A DNA stretch of 64,000 nucleotides from Amphiura filiformis (Eukaryota; Echinodermata; Ophiuroidea; Amphilepidida; Amphiuridae), in the NCBI RefSeq assembly GCF_039555335.1, contig NW_027305496.1, positions 248,001-312,000 on the forward strand. Reading direction: 5' to 3'. This document shows, piece after piece, positions 22,894 through 33,790 of the stretch (its first letter is position 1; each line of letters begins with the position of its first letter). The position numbers and the translations under genes are program-made. The notes below the pieces were generated by a model. That model ran no database searches, was not told the origin of the DNA, and was given only the letters and a program-made list of their open reading frames with translations.

Positions 22894-23502
22894 GATGAAC
22901 TATTTTCCTACAATGTGATTAATGCTGAGTGTGCTAGCCATGAGGCTTCATTAAAAAAGTCCCAAGTTTTTTGATATTTTCTCAAAATTTCAAGAGCTCT
23001 CTCAAGAACCACTGCACCAATCCAATACTAGACTTGTTTGTACTCATTCTATTGGATTTTTACCCGCATGAAGAAGGACAAGAGAGAGTTAGCAATGGAG
23101 AGATCAATAGAACAATAAGAGCGGGAAAACCTAATCACACTCGAAAATGTCCACAAATACAACACACTAAAGCTACACATACACACTGAAGGAGTAATAC
23201 CACAATTTCTCCCTTCCTGGCTAAAGCCAGGTTATCGAATACATGGTGTAATACTTTGTGTATAAAATACTTACAAATGATACTATGGTTTCCATACAAA
23301 ACAAAATAATTATTGTATTTTGTCACTTTTGTTCGCTACCTGAGGTAGTTTTCAATGAGTTCCCTCTTTCAAAATTACACAATATTTAAAAAGGAATGAG
23401 TTGATCAAATTATAAAAGAAAAAAAAATACAGAGCTGGTTTCCATTCTTGACTCAAATTTACTCTGCCTCACGCCCTGGGTTTTAAAAAAAATACTGCTC
23501 AC
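22894..23502. other. No gene recognised
   Basis: AT-rich sequence with short open frames only. It separates MITE copies and holds no recognisable RNA gene or domain. Confidence 0.5.
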
Positions 23503-23510
23503 CTTACAAT

Positions 23511-23736
23511 CAGTGTTCGAATTAAGGAAAAATAAATGGTTGTCCCACGGACAACCAGATTACAATTTCTGGTTGTCCGTCGAAGTTTTTGGTTGTCCGT
23601 AGGCCTACATTGTACAAAGGTGAGTTTTGGCTACAGATTTATGGTTGTCCGGTGGACAACCGAATCAGTATTTTTGGTTGTCCGGCGACTTTTTTAGTTG
23701 TCCCGGGCGAACGGACAACCAAAATTTCGAACACTG
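23511..23736. mobile_element. hAT-like MITE (word GGTTGTCCG), exact 8-bp TSD
   Basis: CAGTGTTCGAATTAAGG at the left and the complement ending TTCGAACACTG at the right; CTTACAAT directly flanks both sides (23503-23510, 23737-23744). The 226-bp interior contains about eight GGTTGTCCG or CGGACAACC words in both orientations. Confidence 0.9.
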
Positions 23737-23752
23737 CTTACAATGAATGGGC

Positions 23753-23835
23753 TATTCCATCTAAAATCCACACTACCCCTGTGGAAGATTTTTGGAAATA
23801 TCTTCCACAGGGGGAGTATGTTTTTTCAAATGTAA
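23753..23835. mobile_element. TTCCAGTTGAAATCC-family MITE (copy 3, partial)
   Basis: GGGCTATTCCATCTAAAATC and CCCCTGTGGAAGATTT pair with ATCTTCCACAGGGG. The right outer end is missing. It lies nine bases past the hAT-like element's right target duplication. Confidence 0.7.
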
Positions 23836-24269
23836 TTGGTCATGTTGCTGTCAGCAGATCTGTGGGAGTGAACAAGACCCTCCAACTTTAGAGTGAGACT
23901 ATTCAACACTGAAAGATGGGGGCTGGGTAGTGGTTGGTACAGTGTCGAGTCTGTACATAAGCACCCAGTGAAGTTATTTTGAGCAAGAGTGGTACATGTA
24001 ACTAATTTTCTTTTTCCAAATTGGAAGGTATCATAGCACTCAGCAGCAAAAAGATGTCCATTAGCAGAGCTGTGCATTTACATACCGCTCAGTGGCACAA
24101 AGACCTAACTCCACTTTAGTCACAGTGTTAATCTTAAAATGCAGGGAGATTAACTGACATACATCTTTGTGCTGCTGAGCCCTGAATGGACGATCTTGAT
24201 TCAATCACTCATACAGCAGCCAATGGAGATACGACTTCTTGCCGCTAAACAAAGGGCTTGTTATATACT

Positions 24270-24622
24270 CTAACCTTCGATTTCAGGCCATTCCATGAAG
24301 TGTCTAATGATATGCCGCTTCCACTCGTCATGTAGCACAAACGGCCTAGCACAATAATCACAGAAAAACTTGGCAATACCCGCCATCTTTCGCCTGATAA
24401 TGTCTTGCTTGAAAACTTTGTAATTCAGCTTGGAGCTTTCCAGATCTGTGATCCGTGGCTGATGGCGACGCGAGGATACGGCCTTTGGCGGTAGCGTCGT
24501 GGGTGCCGACATTGACGCGTGATCTTCGGTGATCACTTCTTTTTTGACGTGTGGATGAGAGCTGGTATGATTGGACGGACTTCTTAGATTCGTTTGCCTG
24601 CCCGCAGCATAAGGCACTTCAT
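24270..24622 (-). CDS. Zinc-finger gene coding exon 3 (C-terminal finger)
   Basis: Begins after a pyrimidine-rich acceptor (CTTTTCACCTATCGCAG) and continues DEVPYAAGRQTNL through a Ser/Pro-rich linker, VKKEVITED (a possible SUMOylation motif), and the last finger, ending MEWPEIEG and TAG at 24272-24270. It is in a different frame from exon 2, so it requires the 49-nt intron or a frameshift. Confidence 0.85.
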
Positions 24623-27600
24623 CTGCGATAGGTGAAAAGGCATCATCGTTTACCCCAGCATGACCGTTCACCTGAGGAGCTTTTCGCTGGCGACTTTGCG
24701 CGCCTCGGCGATGCGCTGGCATCGACAGTCCGTTGCAGCGGTTTCGCGAGGTACCGCAGCCGCTTCTTAAAGGTCGTTTTCGTGCGATGATTCGTCGGGC
24801 TCAGCTTCTCCATCTTGATTTTTCTGTCCCACATGCTCTTGTTCTTGGCGTCGGGATCGGCGGTTTCGTCGTGACAGATCATGTGGTTCTCTAACTGATG
24901 CTTGAACGGCGTGTTGAAGGTGCACATGTTACAACAGTACGTTGCAGTCTGGAGATGTATGGAGCGGTGGGTGTGGAAGTCCTTTTCTAAACTCGTAGAA
25001 TAGGAGCAAAACTTACACTTGAACTGCTTGGTGTCCTCATGTAACGCGATATGATTCTTGATGGAAAACGGCTGACTGGTTGAGAAGGAGCAGTACGGAC
25101 ACTGCAGAGGGCGCTTCCCTTCGTGCATCGTCATGTGCTCCCGCAAAGACTTCGGCACGGTGGACGCAAACGGGCACTCGTCGCATTTGAACGGTTTCTC
25201 GCGCGTGTGGGTCCGGATGTGGACGTTGAGATGACCCTTTTGGTTGCTCTCGTACGAGCACAGGTCGCATTTATACGGCTTAAGTCCAGTATGAAGCGTC
25301 ATGTGTTGTAGAAGGTTGTGTTTGCGAGCGGTGGTGTACGTGCACTCGGAGCAGCTGTACGCTTTCTCGTGTCCATATTTCTTCATGTGAACCTTGAGGA
25401 TGGACTGGTGTTTAGATCTGTAGGCGCAGGTATGACACTGGAATGGACGTTCACTACTGTGGACCTATGGGAACAGAAAGAAAAGGTAAGAAATACAAAT
25501 CATGAAGTCAATATTAGAAGAGATCATTTATGCAAAAGCCGATACATGTTACCAACACTCATTTGGCAAAATAATACAGTGGAAACTCATATAAAGTTCT
25601 TTATATCCAAATTTCGGTATATCAGGGTTGTAAAAACAATAAATAACAAAAGAATTTTGTATCTTGGTTCTGGAAAAATACTTCTTTATAACAGGGTTAT
25701 TCTTGTATCCGATTTCGTTAAAATGTGCCCATCCACCACAAACTGGTCGTAAAGTCGGCATTTTCCATTTTGAGATACAATCAAAAACAGTATGTGGATT
25801 TCTATGTAAAGTATATTAGGAATTTGACCTCTGATGAACCATAAATTCACTTCTAGATGTCCAATGAAGCTGATTGAGGTGTCATTTTAAAGCTGAAAGC
25901 GCATTCTTTCAAAATCTGCAATAAACAGAAAATGACTTAGAGCCGACTTTACTACCACTTCGTGGTGGATGGTCACAAATGAGGTTTTACTGTAGTACAA
26001 AATGATAACATTTGATGGCATTGGCATCCATGTTTGTACTTTCATGGACTAAACACAAAACTAATAAAAATCATCATCATTGACCAGATGATGTGGAACA
26101 GCGTATCTCGGGTCTGAGCTGACTTCCAGTGTTGGTACTAGACTAATTCCAATCAGCCATTCTACACTTCGCATGTACTGTCATGCTTCGTAGTGACGAC
26201 TGATTATCTTACAGCCCAAATCATGACGGACTTCTGAAAACTTTTCAATGCGACTTTGGTTATGCGCCGTAGCGCGACTGACTAGCGGCGCCCGTGTACC
26301 AGCGTCGCTGTACCGCGCCGCTGTGACTAGGTCGCGTTCGTATCTTCTAAAACCAACAAACTCGGTCAAAAGGTCAATTTGGACACAACTGCGCACGCTC
26401 TATCCCACAGGAATCCTGTTGCAAAATCCGTCACTTTTTTTCCACGTAGTTTTCTCAGTCGTCAATCCAGACGGTTGACGACTGAGGGCAGTGCCTATGT
26501 TGGTACTGTGAACTTTGATATACGGTGATGGGAGACAAAAGCTGTATGGGAATTCCTCTTTAAGGAGGTGAACCTCTGCTATTTCTTTAAATTACACATC
26601 AGTGTCCTCCTTCTATTTTTGTTTACTCTTTTCCCTTTTCAGTCAGTCAAGCTCCGCGACCTGTTAAAGAAGTGCACACAGTTTGCCAATTTTGGGAAGC
26701 CCTGCTATATATCGTCGGTGGGCAGGAAAAACTTCTAGATGTTTCCTTGGTCCCTGAACATGTTTAAAACAAAACTTCCTACATGTATGTAACCTGTTGG
26801 CAGTTTTGTTTTAAACGTGTTCAGGGGCCACAAGCATAAAGGAGGTTTTTCCTGCCCAACAATGATATATCCTGGATAAAGCCTGTACTAAAAAAAGGTT
26901 CGAGCACGATTACCGACTACCACATACACTTACCTGCATGTGTACTCGAAGGTGACTCCTCTGAATTGTCGCATAATCACAATCTGGGCATACGAATGGC
27001 TTGGATCCGCTATGCATACGCATGTGCACCACGATGTGCCCTCGTTGACGAGCCCTGTAATCACAGATGCGACATTTGTACGGTTTCTCACCGGTATGGA
27101 TCAGAGTGTGGCTGGCGACAGCGCTGTAATACTGAGACTGAAACGAGCAGTACGGACACTCGTAGTGACCGCTTTTCAAGTTCTTCTTGATGCGTTCTTT
27201 GCGTGGTTTTGTGCGCATTTTCTCGTACCCCACGCTCGCCTTGAGACTGTCAGTTCCACCGGCACCACCATCCACTACCTCTTCTTCCTCCTCAACAGCT
27301 TCGTCCAACGGCGTCATGAGGATTTTCTCTATCTCCTCTGGATCGGCCAAATCCGCAATGGTCTCTTCGTCTGGCTCTCTCTTTGGAAACATGCGCGGCC
27401 GACCCCGACGTTTTTTGACCAGCCCGTTAAGGACGACATCCTGGTCTACTTTGACCTTTGACCCCCTTTTACGCTGCATCTGTCGTTTTCTGTGCACTAG
27501 CCCAAGTTTCCTTCGACCTCTCCCCACTGGTTTTTCTCCGTTGACATGTTGGCTATCGTTTGTTAAATTGTCATTTGCGTATGCATCAACAGAGCCATTT

Positions 27601-27692
27601 GTTTGTTCTGTACTGCTGTGAGCCTGTTCATCTGTTATGGAATTAGAGCTTACGTCAGATGTACTGGGCTGGGAAACTTCAGCCTCTGCCAT
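24270..27692 (-). CDS. C2H2 zinc-finger protein, eleven fingers, three coding exons
   Basis: Coding segments 27692-26934, 25464-24672 and 24622-24270 join to 634 residues plus a stop. The protein is probably a nuclear DNA-binding regulator. Residues 1-60 are Ser/Thr/Asn/Gln-rich; basic stretches follow, with an AT-hook-like KKRRGRPR at 93-100 and an acidic run at 131-139. Ten C2H2 fingers run from Cys179 to about residue 430, most with linkers such as HTGEKPYKC. An isolated eleventh finger (CDYCARPF...HIIRH) lies at about 605-625. Finger 3 is split by intron 1, its last His being in exon 2. The array style resembles ZFP64/REST-type proteins, but orthology cannot be assigned by eye. The ATG at 27692-27690 opens the long frame and a 5' UTR acceptor lies 52 bases upstream. 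Open frames opposite these exons are shadows. Confidence 0.9.
24623..24671 (-). other. 49-nt mini-intron or frameshift zone
   Basis: GTGAAC at the 5' side and CTATCGCAG at the 3' side. Removing these 49 bases joins TCA-G to AT-GAA and keeps the frame open to the final stop. No stop occurs in the frame-2 reading of this stretch either, so a single-base indel near 24643-24722 would also join the frames. Confidence 0.6.
24672..25464 (-). CDS. Zinc-finger gene coding exon 2 (fingers 4-10)
   Basis: Acceptor TGTTCCCATAG precedes 25464. The exon starts VHSSERPFQC, completing finger 3, and carries seven further fingers. Finger 4 has an unusual His spacing (HMKKYGH). After finger 10 comes a basic region (KTTFKKRLRYLAKPLQ, SPRRAKSPAK). 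The frame would stop at 24643, but a CAG/GTGAAC donor at 24672/24671 allows exit in phase 1. Confidence 0.9.
25577..25992. mobile_element. pogo-like MITE, TA duplication
   Basis: CAGTGGAAACTCATATAAAG at the left, AATGAGGTTTTACTG at the right, TA on each side (25575-25576, 25993-25994). Within it, CCATCCACCACAAACTGGTC and its complement near 25955-25975 are inner arms shared with 12335-12507. Confidence 0.75.
26180..26490. promoter_or_regulatory. CpG-rich patch with a strong hairpin
   Basis: Locally GC-rich with many CpGs (GCGCCGTAGCGCGACTG, CGTCGCTGTACCGCGCCG) in an otherwise AT-rich intron. At 26454-26486, CTCAGTCGTCAA pairs perfectly with TTGACGACTGAG across nine bases. It could be an internal promoter or enhancer, or a repeat end. 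Function is inferred only from composition. Confidence 0.35.
26706..26870. mobile_element. GGCAGGAAAAACCTCC-family MITE (copy 3, most intact)
   Basis: Starts TATATATCGTCGGTGGGCAG and ends CCTGCCCAACAATGATATAT. The inner arms CCCTGAACATGTTTAAAACA and the complement TTTTAAACGTGTTCAGGG pair. Total length is about 165 bp. Confidence 0.85.
26934..27692 (-). CDS. Zinc-finger gene coding exon 1
   Basis: Encodes residues 1-253: low-complexity N-terminus, KRGSKVKV and KKRRGRPR basic patches, acidic EEEEEVV, fingers 1-2 and most of finger 3 (to HMQ). It ends CAG with donor GTAAGT at 26933-26928, phase 0. The coding DNA for GSKVKV happens to contain GGGTCAAAGGTCA. Confidence 0.92.
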
Positions 27693-27744
27693 AACGGATC
27701 GGTCAAAAGGTCACACCGACACCTGTCCAATAGAGTACATTGAT
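27693..27744 (-). promoter_or_regulatory. 5' UTR segment of the zinc-finger gene
   Basis: On the minus strand an acceptor (CCATTTTTTCAG) ends at 27745. The 52 bases from 27744 to the ATG would then be 5' UTR, which implies at least one non-coding exon further right. Confidence 0.55.
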
Positions 27745-27869
27745 CTGAAAAAATGGAAGAGAGAAAAGACTTAATAATCATACATGTATGCTGCTCTGAC
27801 AAAATTAGAAACAAGTCACATTTTAGAATTCATGATTTTAATGTTCATCATGTAAGTACTCCCTATTCC

Positions 27870-28455
27870 AGAAAAATACAGCACTCAAAAAAATTACACA
27901 TCTAAATTTTTGGAAACATATAAATTTTGGAATTTTTCATAACCAATAAGGCCAAGTAAAATAAAAAAACATGTTTCACGTCCAGGTTTTTGAATAAAAG
28001 GAGGAAGAGGGACTTTTTTTTTTTTTAATTCCAAAATCCGTGTAAATACCCAAAATTAAAGCTGCACACACAATAATGCCTGGAAAAAGGAGGAGACCCC
28101 TTTTTATTTGTTGTTCTGAGAGATAGGCCCCTCTAATGATCACAAAACCTTCCAAAAGTGTTTCTTGATTATCAGTAAAGCTATAGAAAGCATCTCTACT
28201 TCCTAGACATATTTTTAGAAAAGTTATGACTGAATTTCAAAAAATAAAAATATAATTGAAGAAACCTCAAAAAAGGAAGCGGGAGTGAAACATGTTTATT
28301 TTTTTATTTGGCCTAATAATCAAAAATAACAAAATATTAAAATTTATATTGAGCTAACTCTTAGTACTCAAGAATATGGATGCTTAGACTTGTGCCAAGT
28401 CTTGGTATTTTTATAATTCCAAAAAATGTGTGCTGTATTTTTCTGAAATCAGGAG
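27870..28455. mobile_element. Large fold-back element
   Basis: TTCCAGAAAAATACAGCACT near 27869 and the complement GTGCTGTATTTTTCTGAA near 28432-28449; inner arms AAACATGTTTCAC and GTGAAACATGTTT, and AGGCCAAGTAAAATAAAAAA with its partner near 28296-28315. A solo end of the same family (GTGCTGTATTTTTCTGGAAT) lies near 57219. Confidence 0.7.
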
Positions 28456-29542
28456 TAACATCGCAAAGTGCAATCCTAAATGGTCATCTGGAAATCTATT
28501 TTAAAAAGTATACTTTTTGGAAAGCTATATTGGCCCAAGGAATCCAAAAATGGAGTCAGAACTACATTGTAGAGAAGGGTGAATGGTGATATGTGATGTG
28601 ATCAAGCAAAATCTGTCAGAACTCAGAAAATTGATTTTGAGATACAGCCTTTTGTTTAATTCCTATTGTTTTGGAAACTCTTTGATTGCTCATATCTATT
28701 GCTCAATTTCAATGTGGTTTTCTGCAAAATCAAGATTTGTAAATGCTTTTTACTATCCTAGATAAGAAATTGAAAATTTAATATTTCTGAGTTCCGACTG
28801 ATTTTGCTTGATAATGTAAAAATTACAAGCCCTTTTTTTGTTATTTTAGATGAACTTTTTAGATGAACTGGTATTTTAGATGAACTGGGACAATGCTTTT
28901 TATTTATGTGTTTTGAAAAGTTTAGATGATTAGCTTCCTAATTTCTAGCTCTGGAGTTATAATAATCAATGGAAATGGGCAGAGGGGAAAGGCCATTATT
29001 AATGATTGCTACATTACATAACATGACCCTGTAAAATATTAGTAGTGCTGAAAGATGTGTTGAAAGTGGGTTATCCCCTCACATGTTTTTGAAGGTCCTG
29101 GCAGCTGGTTTTTAACCCACATTGAACCTTGTCAAGATACCAGTGTAAGCATAATATTTTCGCGGCATTAAAATTTCGTGTTTTAGAGAGAATCCATGTG
29201 CTGGGACATGAAATTTTCACAAATTTGTACATTTTCTTGAAGGTCTATAAATATGAAGAAAAAAATGTTATTTGTGTGCACAAAAATTTTGCAAAAAAAC
29301 TGCACTCATTTCAAATATTTGAAAGTTTTATGCATGCGAATATTTCATGCTAAGCTTGGTTGCAGTCTATTATTTCCTCACAGAATCTGTGATTTCCTGG
29401 CCATATTTTGTGGCTCTCATTGGAGTGACACTCCTTGGGGGAGCTAGAGCAAGGGTCAAGGACAAGGTCATTCAACCAAAGTAGAAGATTGGCAATGGCA
29501 AGGGATGAAATTTGTAAACTTTAAAGTTTGGGTACAAATATT
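28456..29542. other. No gene recognised
   Basis: AT-rich sequence containing a 15-bp direct repeat (TTTTAGATGAACT) near 28846-28876. The short open frames lack similarity. Confidence 0.5.
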
Positions 29543-29550
29543 GGTTGTGT

Positions 29551-29911
29551 CCCGGGGGTACTCAAGTTTGGTTTTGGTAGGGACGTGCAGCTGAGATTTT
29601 GGAAGTAGACCCATAAATATACCAATTTTTCAAGAAATTTGGACCCATTGATATACCAAAAGTCAAAATTTTCGGCCGAATTTACGCTAAAATTGTCTTA
29701 GTTTTTACAAATTTTCCCAAAATTTTGGGAAAATTAGATTAAGGAAAAATTGGGCTGTTTTCCGAAAAAATTGAGAAAATTTTGAAAAAAGGACCCATTC
29801 ATATACCAAAATAGGCTTTGAAAAAGGGGCCATTGATATACCAGAAGGCTGAAAATGCTACCCATGTTTGCGGCACGTCCCGTATGGTCATTTGTACTGA
29901 GTACACCCCGG
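29551..29911. mobile_element. hAT-like MITE (word ATTGATATACCA), 8-bp TSD
   Basis: CCCGGGGGTACTC at the left and the complement of GAGTACACCCCGG at the right, flanked by GGTTGTGT (29543-29550, 29912-29919). The interior contains four copies of a CCCATTGATATACCA-like word. A partial relative in the opposite orientation lies at the right edge of the window (63815-63940). Confidence 0.8.
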
Positions 29912-30074
29912 GGTTGTGTGCCTGACAACCATATGATTGTTTTAAGGCGGCCTGACAACCACTTCTGTCATGCTGCAGGAAATGTTAGCTTTTTCAAAAA
30001 GCATTGATTTTAATTTAAAACAGTGCAATTTGGCAATCTCTGGCAGGGGCCTCAACCATATGTGGTTTCAACTA

Positions 30075-31261
30075 CTGTAAAACAACTTAATTTCGCTAGC
30101 AATTTAATTTTGCTAATTTCACCAATGCACTGAAGGGTCTATTGTTCTATTGTGTCCGATTTGAGCGCTGACATATTGGAAAATGTTGCTATTCATGAAG
30201 TCGTGCGATCGACACCTACAGCTGTTCAATTGGGCGACTTTATTGTTAGGTGCTTTTATTCATACATTGGGCGTATCGAGCTGCATCGGTTGGTCCGCAA
30301 TTATATTTAATATAGTATTATAGGCCTACAAGTATTATTTGCTTTGCTTTATTGCTTGATTAAGAAATAGTATGGCTATATGCTTCTTGAGTTATTAGCA
30401 AATATATCACATTTGAGGTCCAGGGTACTACTTACCAGTCCTATATACGCGGTGCTTATGTAAATTATTATGGTAGGCCTATATGATAAAACATGATGTG
30501 GACCACGGCTAATGTCCAAAAATACTACAGTAGGAGCGATATCATAATTACTTCAAATCCTTATTGTAGGCCTATTGGCAAACATTGTGTAGATTCTTAT
30601 ATCCGCCACACAGAGCGCACACTTTGCCCACAGATATATGTATTCCAATATCTGTGCTTTGCCTATGCTGCTGAACTGTCCGTAGCGAAATGGTAGAGCA
30701 AAGCGTGTTCACTGAGTATAATCAAATGAGCGCACAAACCAATTTGGGCGCTGCAATAGGTTTGTATTGTAGGCGAACCTCTGTTTTGTGTGCATGCGAC
30801 AACTCAATCACACCCTTGGGTTGGATTACAACAAAGGGTACCTCTCGCTTGTGATAGAGGCTTTCACATGACTTTCGTTTCATCACTTATTGACAGTAGC
30901 CTGCCTATTATAGCGTTACGCTGTCAGGTCAGTTACGGATTTAATGGCGGAAGCCCTTTGTCTCAAACAAAAGGTACCTCTCAATGAATAGCGTTTCGGA
31001 AACTCAAATAGGCACAAAGGAACAATAGGCGTTACGTAATCTATTTCCTCTCCTTTATTAGCTCCATAAATTTCACTATAGGGCCCTCAATTGCTCAATT
31101 TAATGGCTGCTAAATAAATAGTTCATTTACAATGGTTTTACATATATATAGGCATGCATATTGCAAAAGGATGAAAATTTGTGAATTTAAATTGCCATAA
31201 AAAACTATGACTTCTTGCCAATTCGCCAAATTAAGTTGCCGTAAAATAAAGTGTTTTACAG
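30075..31261. mobile_element. TA-flanked TIR element, 1.19 kb
   Basis: CTGTAAAACAACTTAATTTC at the left; the right end (AATTAAGTTGCCGTAAAATA followed by AAGTGTTTTACAG) is its imperfect complement. TA lies at 30073-30074 and 31262-31263. The interior has higher GC patches but no transposase frame, so it is probably non-autonomous. Confidence 0.65.
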
Positions 31262-31539
31262 TATTCCCCTATTTGACTTCTTTTGAGTAAGGCAATTTAC
31301 TGGCCCAATTATAGAACCTGTTTCGCCCTCGGGCTCTGTTGCTAATATGGTTGCGCCAGCAAAGCGCTTCGGTTGAACGCCTCGGATGCTCGAGCTAGGC
31401 GCTCGCTAAGTCCGTGAGGGCTACAAACTGCGGCTAGTTTCGCCCATGAGTCATTCCATGCCAACGGAGGGGTGTACACAATAAACCTGCTGGATCTTTT
31501 TCTTAGTTTGGGTATCAATGAGAAATGAAAAATATGAAA

Positions 31540-32870
31540 ATATGAACCTCTTTGAGTTTAGTTTTCGAACAGTGTCAATTTGAAATTTAAGGGGGGTCGG
31601 GATGAAAAGTGTGTCGTCAAAGTCCAACTTTAAGAGGACATTTCTCCCAAACTACACCCTGGAACATTCAAATGCTCCACACTGGGTTTTTTTTTGGGTG
31701 TAAATTTCAAATTTGCTGAAATCAAATCCATCTTGCTTCCATACAAAGTTATAGGGCCCCAAAGTGGGAAAAATTTCGTTTGAACTATGTACTCGGGAGG
31801 GGGGGGCTTTGCCCAGCACTAAAAATATATTTGTTGGAGTTGGTAGATCTACTAATTTTTTCACCTCGAGAGAATTTGTGATGTGCAAAAAACGCCAAAA
31901 TTCACAAATTTTATACAAATTAATCGCAAATTTTAAGTCAGCTGCGAATGTTAAGAAATATCCAAATTAAAGTACATTTATTTCCAGAAAAACTTAAGTT
32001 TTCACAAAAATTGAAAGAAATCATGGCGATCTCGCCGATCTGGAATACAATCCATGCAGAAAAAAGTAGGCCTATAGAAAATATTTCAGAGAAATAAAGG
32101 AGAAAAAAATATTCAAAAAATTTGAAAAAGTTCTGCAATTTTGAACTTATATGGGAAATGCACACATTTTGGGAATAACTATGGACAAATCGCGCAAATC
32201 ACAAATTTTCCAAAATCGCACATATTCCCAGTGCTTTAACTAACTTAGCATCAAACCTGTCTGAGCGCACTTAGCTACTCTGGGGCTGATCAAAGATGAC
32301 AATTTAAATTATAAATTGGGTGGGGGTCATCATGTCATGACTGAAATAATTAATAATAGGTTTGAGGAGATACTAAGTTAGTAATAGTTACTAGTACCCG
32401 GTACCTAACATTATTGCAAACTCCAACAAATTGGGCACTAAAAATAAAGTACCGTATGGTTCAAATGAAATTTTTCCTATTTTGGGGGCCCTATAACTTT
32501 GTTTGGAAGCCAGACATGGATTTGAATTGGAACGATTAATTACCAAGTAGGGTGCAAGTGCAACTACTAGTCTTTTATTACAAGACTGCCCTTCCCCAAC
32601 CCTAACCCAAAGCTCCGTAAACGAGGACTGGACTGGAGTCTACACAAATGTAGCAAGTTGTACCCTATTCGGTAATTGTACCGGTACCTTTGATTTCAGC
32701 AAATTAAAAATCTACACCCAAAAACCCGGCCCAGAGCAGAGCATTTGAATGTTCGAGCGGTTGTAGTTGGACTTTCGAGCGAAGACATGCTTTTCTGGTC
32801 GATTCCACCCCCCCCCCCAAAAAAAATATTTAAATTGATGCTGTTCAAAAAGGAGTTAGAGGCAGTAGAG
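31540..32870. mobile_element. Long interrupted inverted repeat (fold-back element)
   Basis: ATATGAACCTCTTTGAGTTT (31541) pairs with the complement near 32855-32875; TTCAAATGCTC (31666) with GAGCATTTGAATGTTC (32737); ACAAAGTTATAGGGCCCC (31743) with GGGGCCCTATAACTTTGT (32486); GCACTAAAAAT with its partner near 32437. Arms of about 300 bp have diverged and carry insertions. It is non-coding. Confidence 0.7.
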
Positions 32871-33233
32871 GTTCATATTTTACGCCAATAAAAATAAAAT
32901 TTAGGCCTATTGGTAAGCATCGGGCACCGGAGGTCAAGGAAAACACAATTTTGAAAGTGTAAAACGCACCTTGATTTTACGCGTGAAAAGTAAAATTTCC
33001 CGCTTTACTGCAAAAAAAAAAAGATTTACTAAGATTTTATTTAAAATTAGTACATTTTTGCTGAACCATGAAATGGTCTCAGCCTATAGTAGTCTATGTT
33101 ACTTCCTTACTGACTTCCTTACTCAGCAACCTTTTGGTCTGAAATGGACATATCTCTAAATGCCACGGAGGTATGACCCCATGAGTGATGTCATATGAAA
33201 GAGGAAAACATAAAGAATATAATAAAAATATTT

Positions 33234-33790
33234 CCAAAGGTCATCCAGGGGTCAAAAAAGGTCATTTTAACCAAAAATGCTCTGATTGAGCTTAAATTTA
33301 AAAGCAATGATCCTTATGACATTCTAAACATGTTTAAAACATTCAAAAATTTATTTAAGGTCATTAAGGGGTCATAAAGAGGTCAAAGGTCAAGTTTTTC
33401 AAAATGCTCCAATTGAGCTGAAATTTATATGCAATGATCTTTATGACATTCTAAACATTTTAAAAACATTTTAAGATTCATTTAAGGTCATTAAGGGGTC
33501 ATAAAGGGGTCAAAGGTCAAGTTTTCCAAAATGCTCCGATTGAGCCGAAATTTAAAAGGAATGATCCTTATGACATTCTAAACATGTTGAAAATATTTTA
33601 AAATTTATTTAAGGTCATTAAGGGGCAATAAAGGGGCCAAAGGTCAAGTTTTCAAAATGCTTCAATTGAGCTGAAATTTAAATGCAATGATCATTATGAC
33701 ATTCTTAACATGTTTTAAATATTTTAAAATTCATTTAAGGTCATTAAGGGGGTCATACAGAGGTCAAAATTCAAGTTTTCAAAATGCCAG
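33234..33790. repeat. Tandem repeat, about 125 bp x 4.5, with DR1-like motifs
   Basis: AAGGTCATTAAGGGGTCATA recurs near 33356, 33484, 33612 and 33738. Each unit continues GGTCAAAGGTCAAGTTTT, then AAAATGCTCCRATTGAGC and TTATGACATTCTAAACATG. The GGTCATTAAGGGGTCA phrase is shared with the block at 190-1000, so the two arrays are related. Confidence 0.9.

Larger units (their letters stand above)
25465..26933 (-). other. Zinc-finger gene intron 1
   Basis: 1,469-bp GT-AG intron. It holds a pogo-like MITE (25577-25992), a CpG-rich stretch (about 26180-26490) with a strong hairpin, and a palindromic MITE (26706-26870). No coding sequence was seen on the plus strand. Confidence 0.8.

Noticed and set aside
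25037..25752. Frames overlapping zinc-finger exon 2 (minus 77 aa, plus 62 and 144 aa)
   Set aside because: Shadows of the finger-encoding frame with no domain of their own.
26940..27621. Plus-strand open frames of 144-173 codons opposite zinc-finger exon 1
   Set aside because: Antisense shadows of a strongly supported C2H2 coding exon with good splice sites.
24270..27692. Naming the zinc-finger gene REST or ZFP64
   Set aside because: Array layout is similar in style, but finger number and C-terminal finger sequence do not allow orthology to be assigned by eye.
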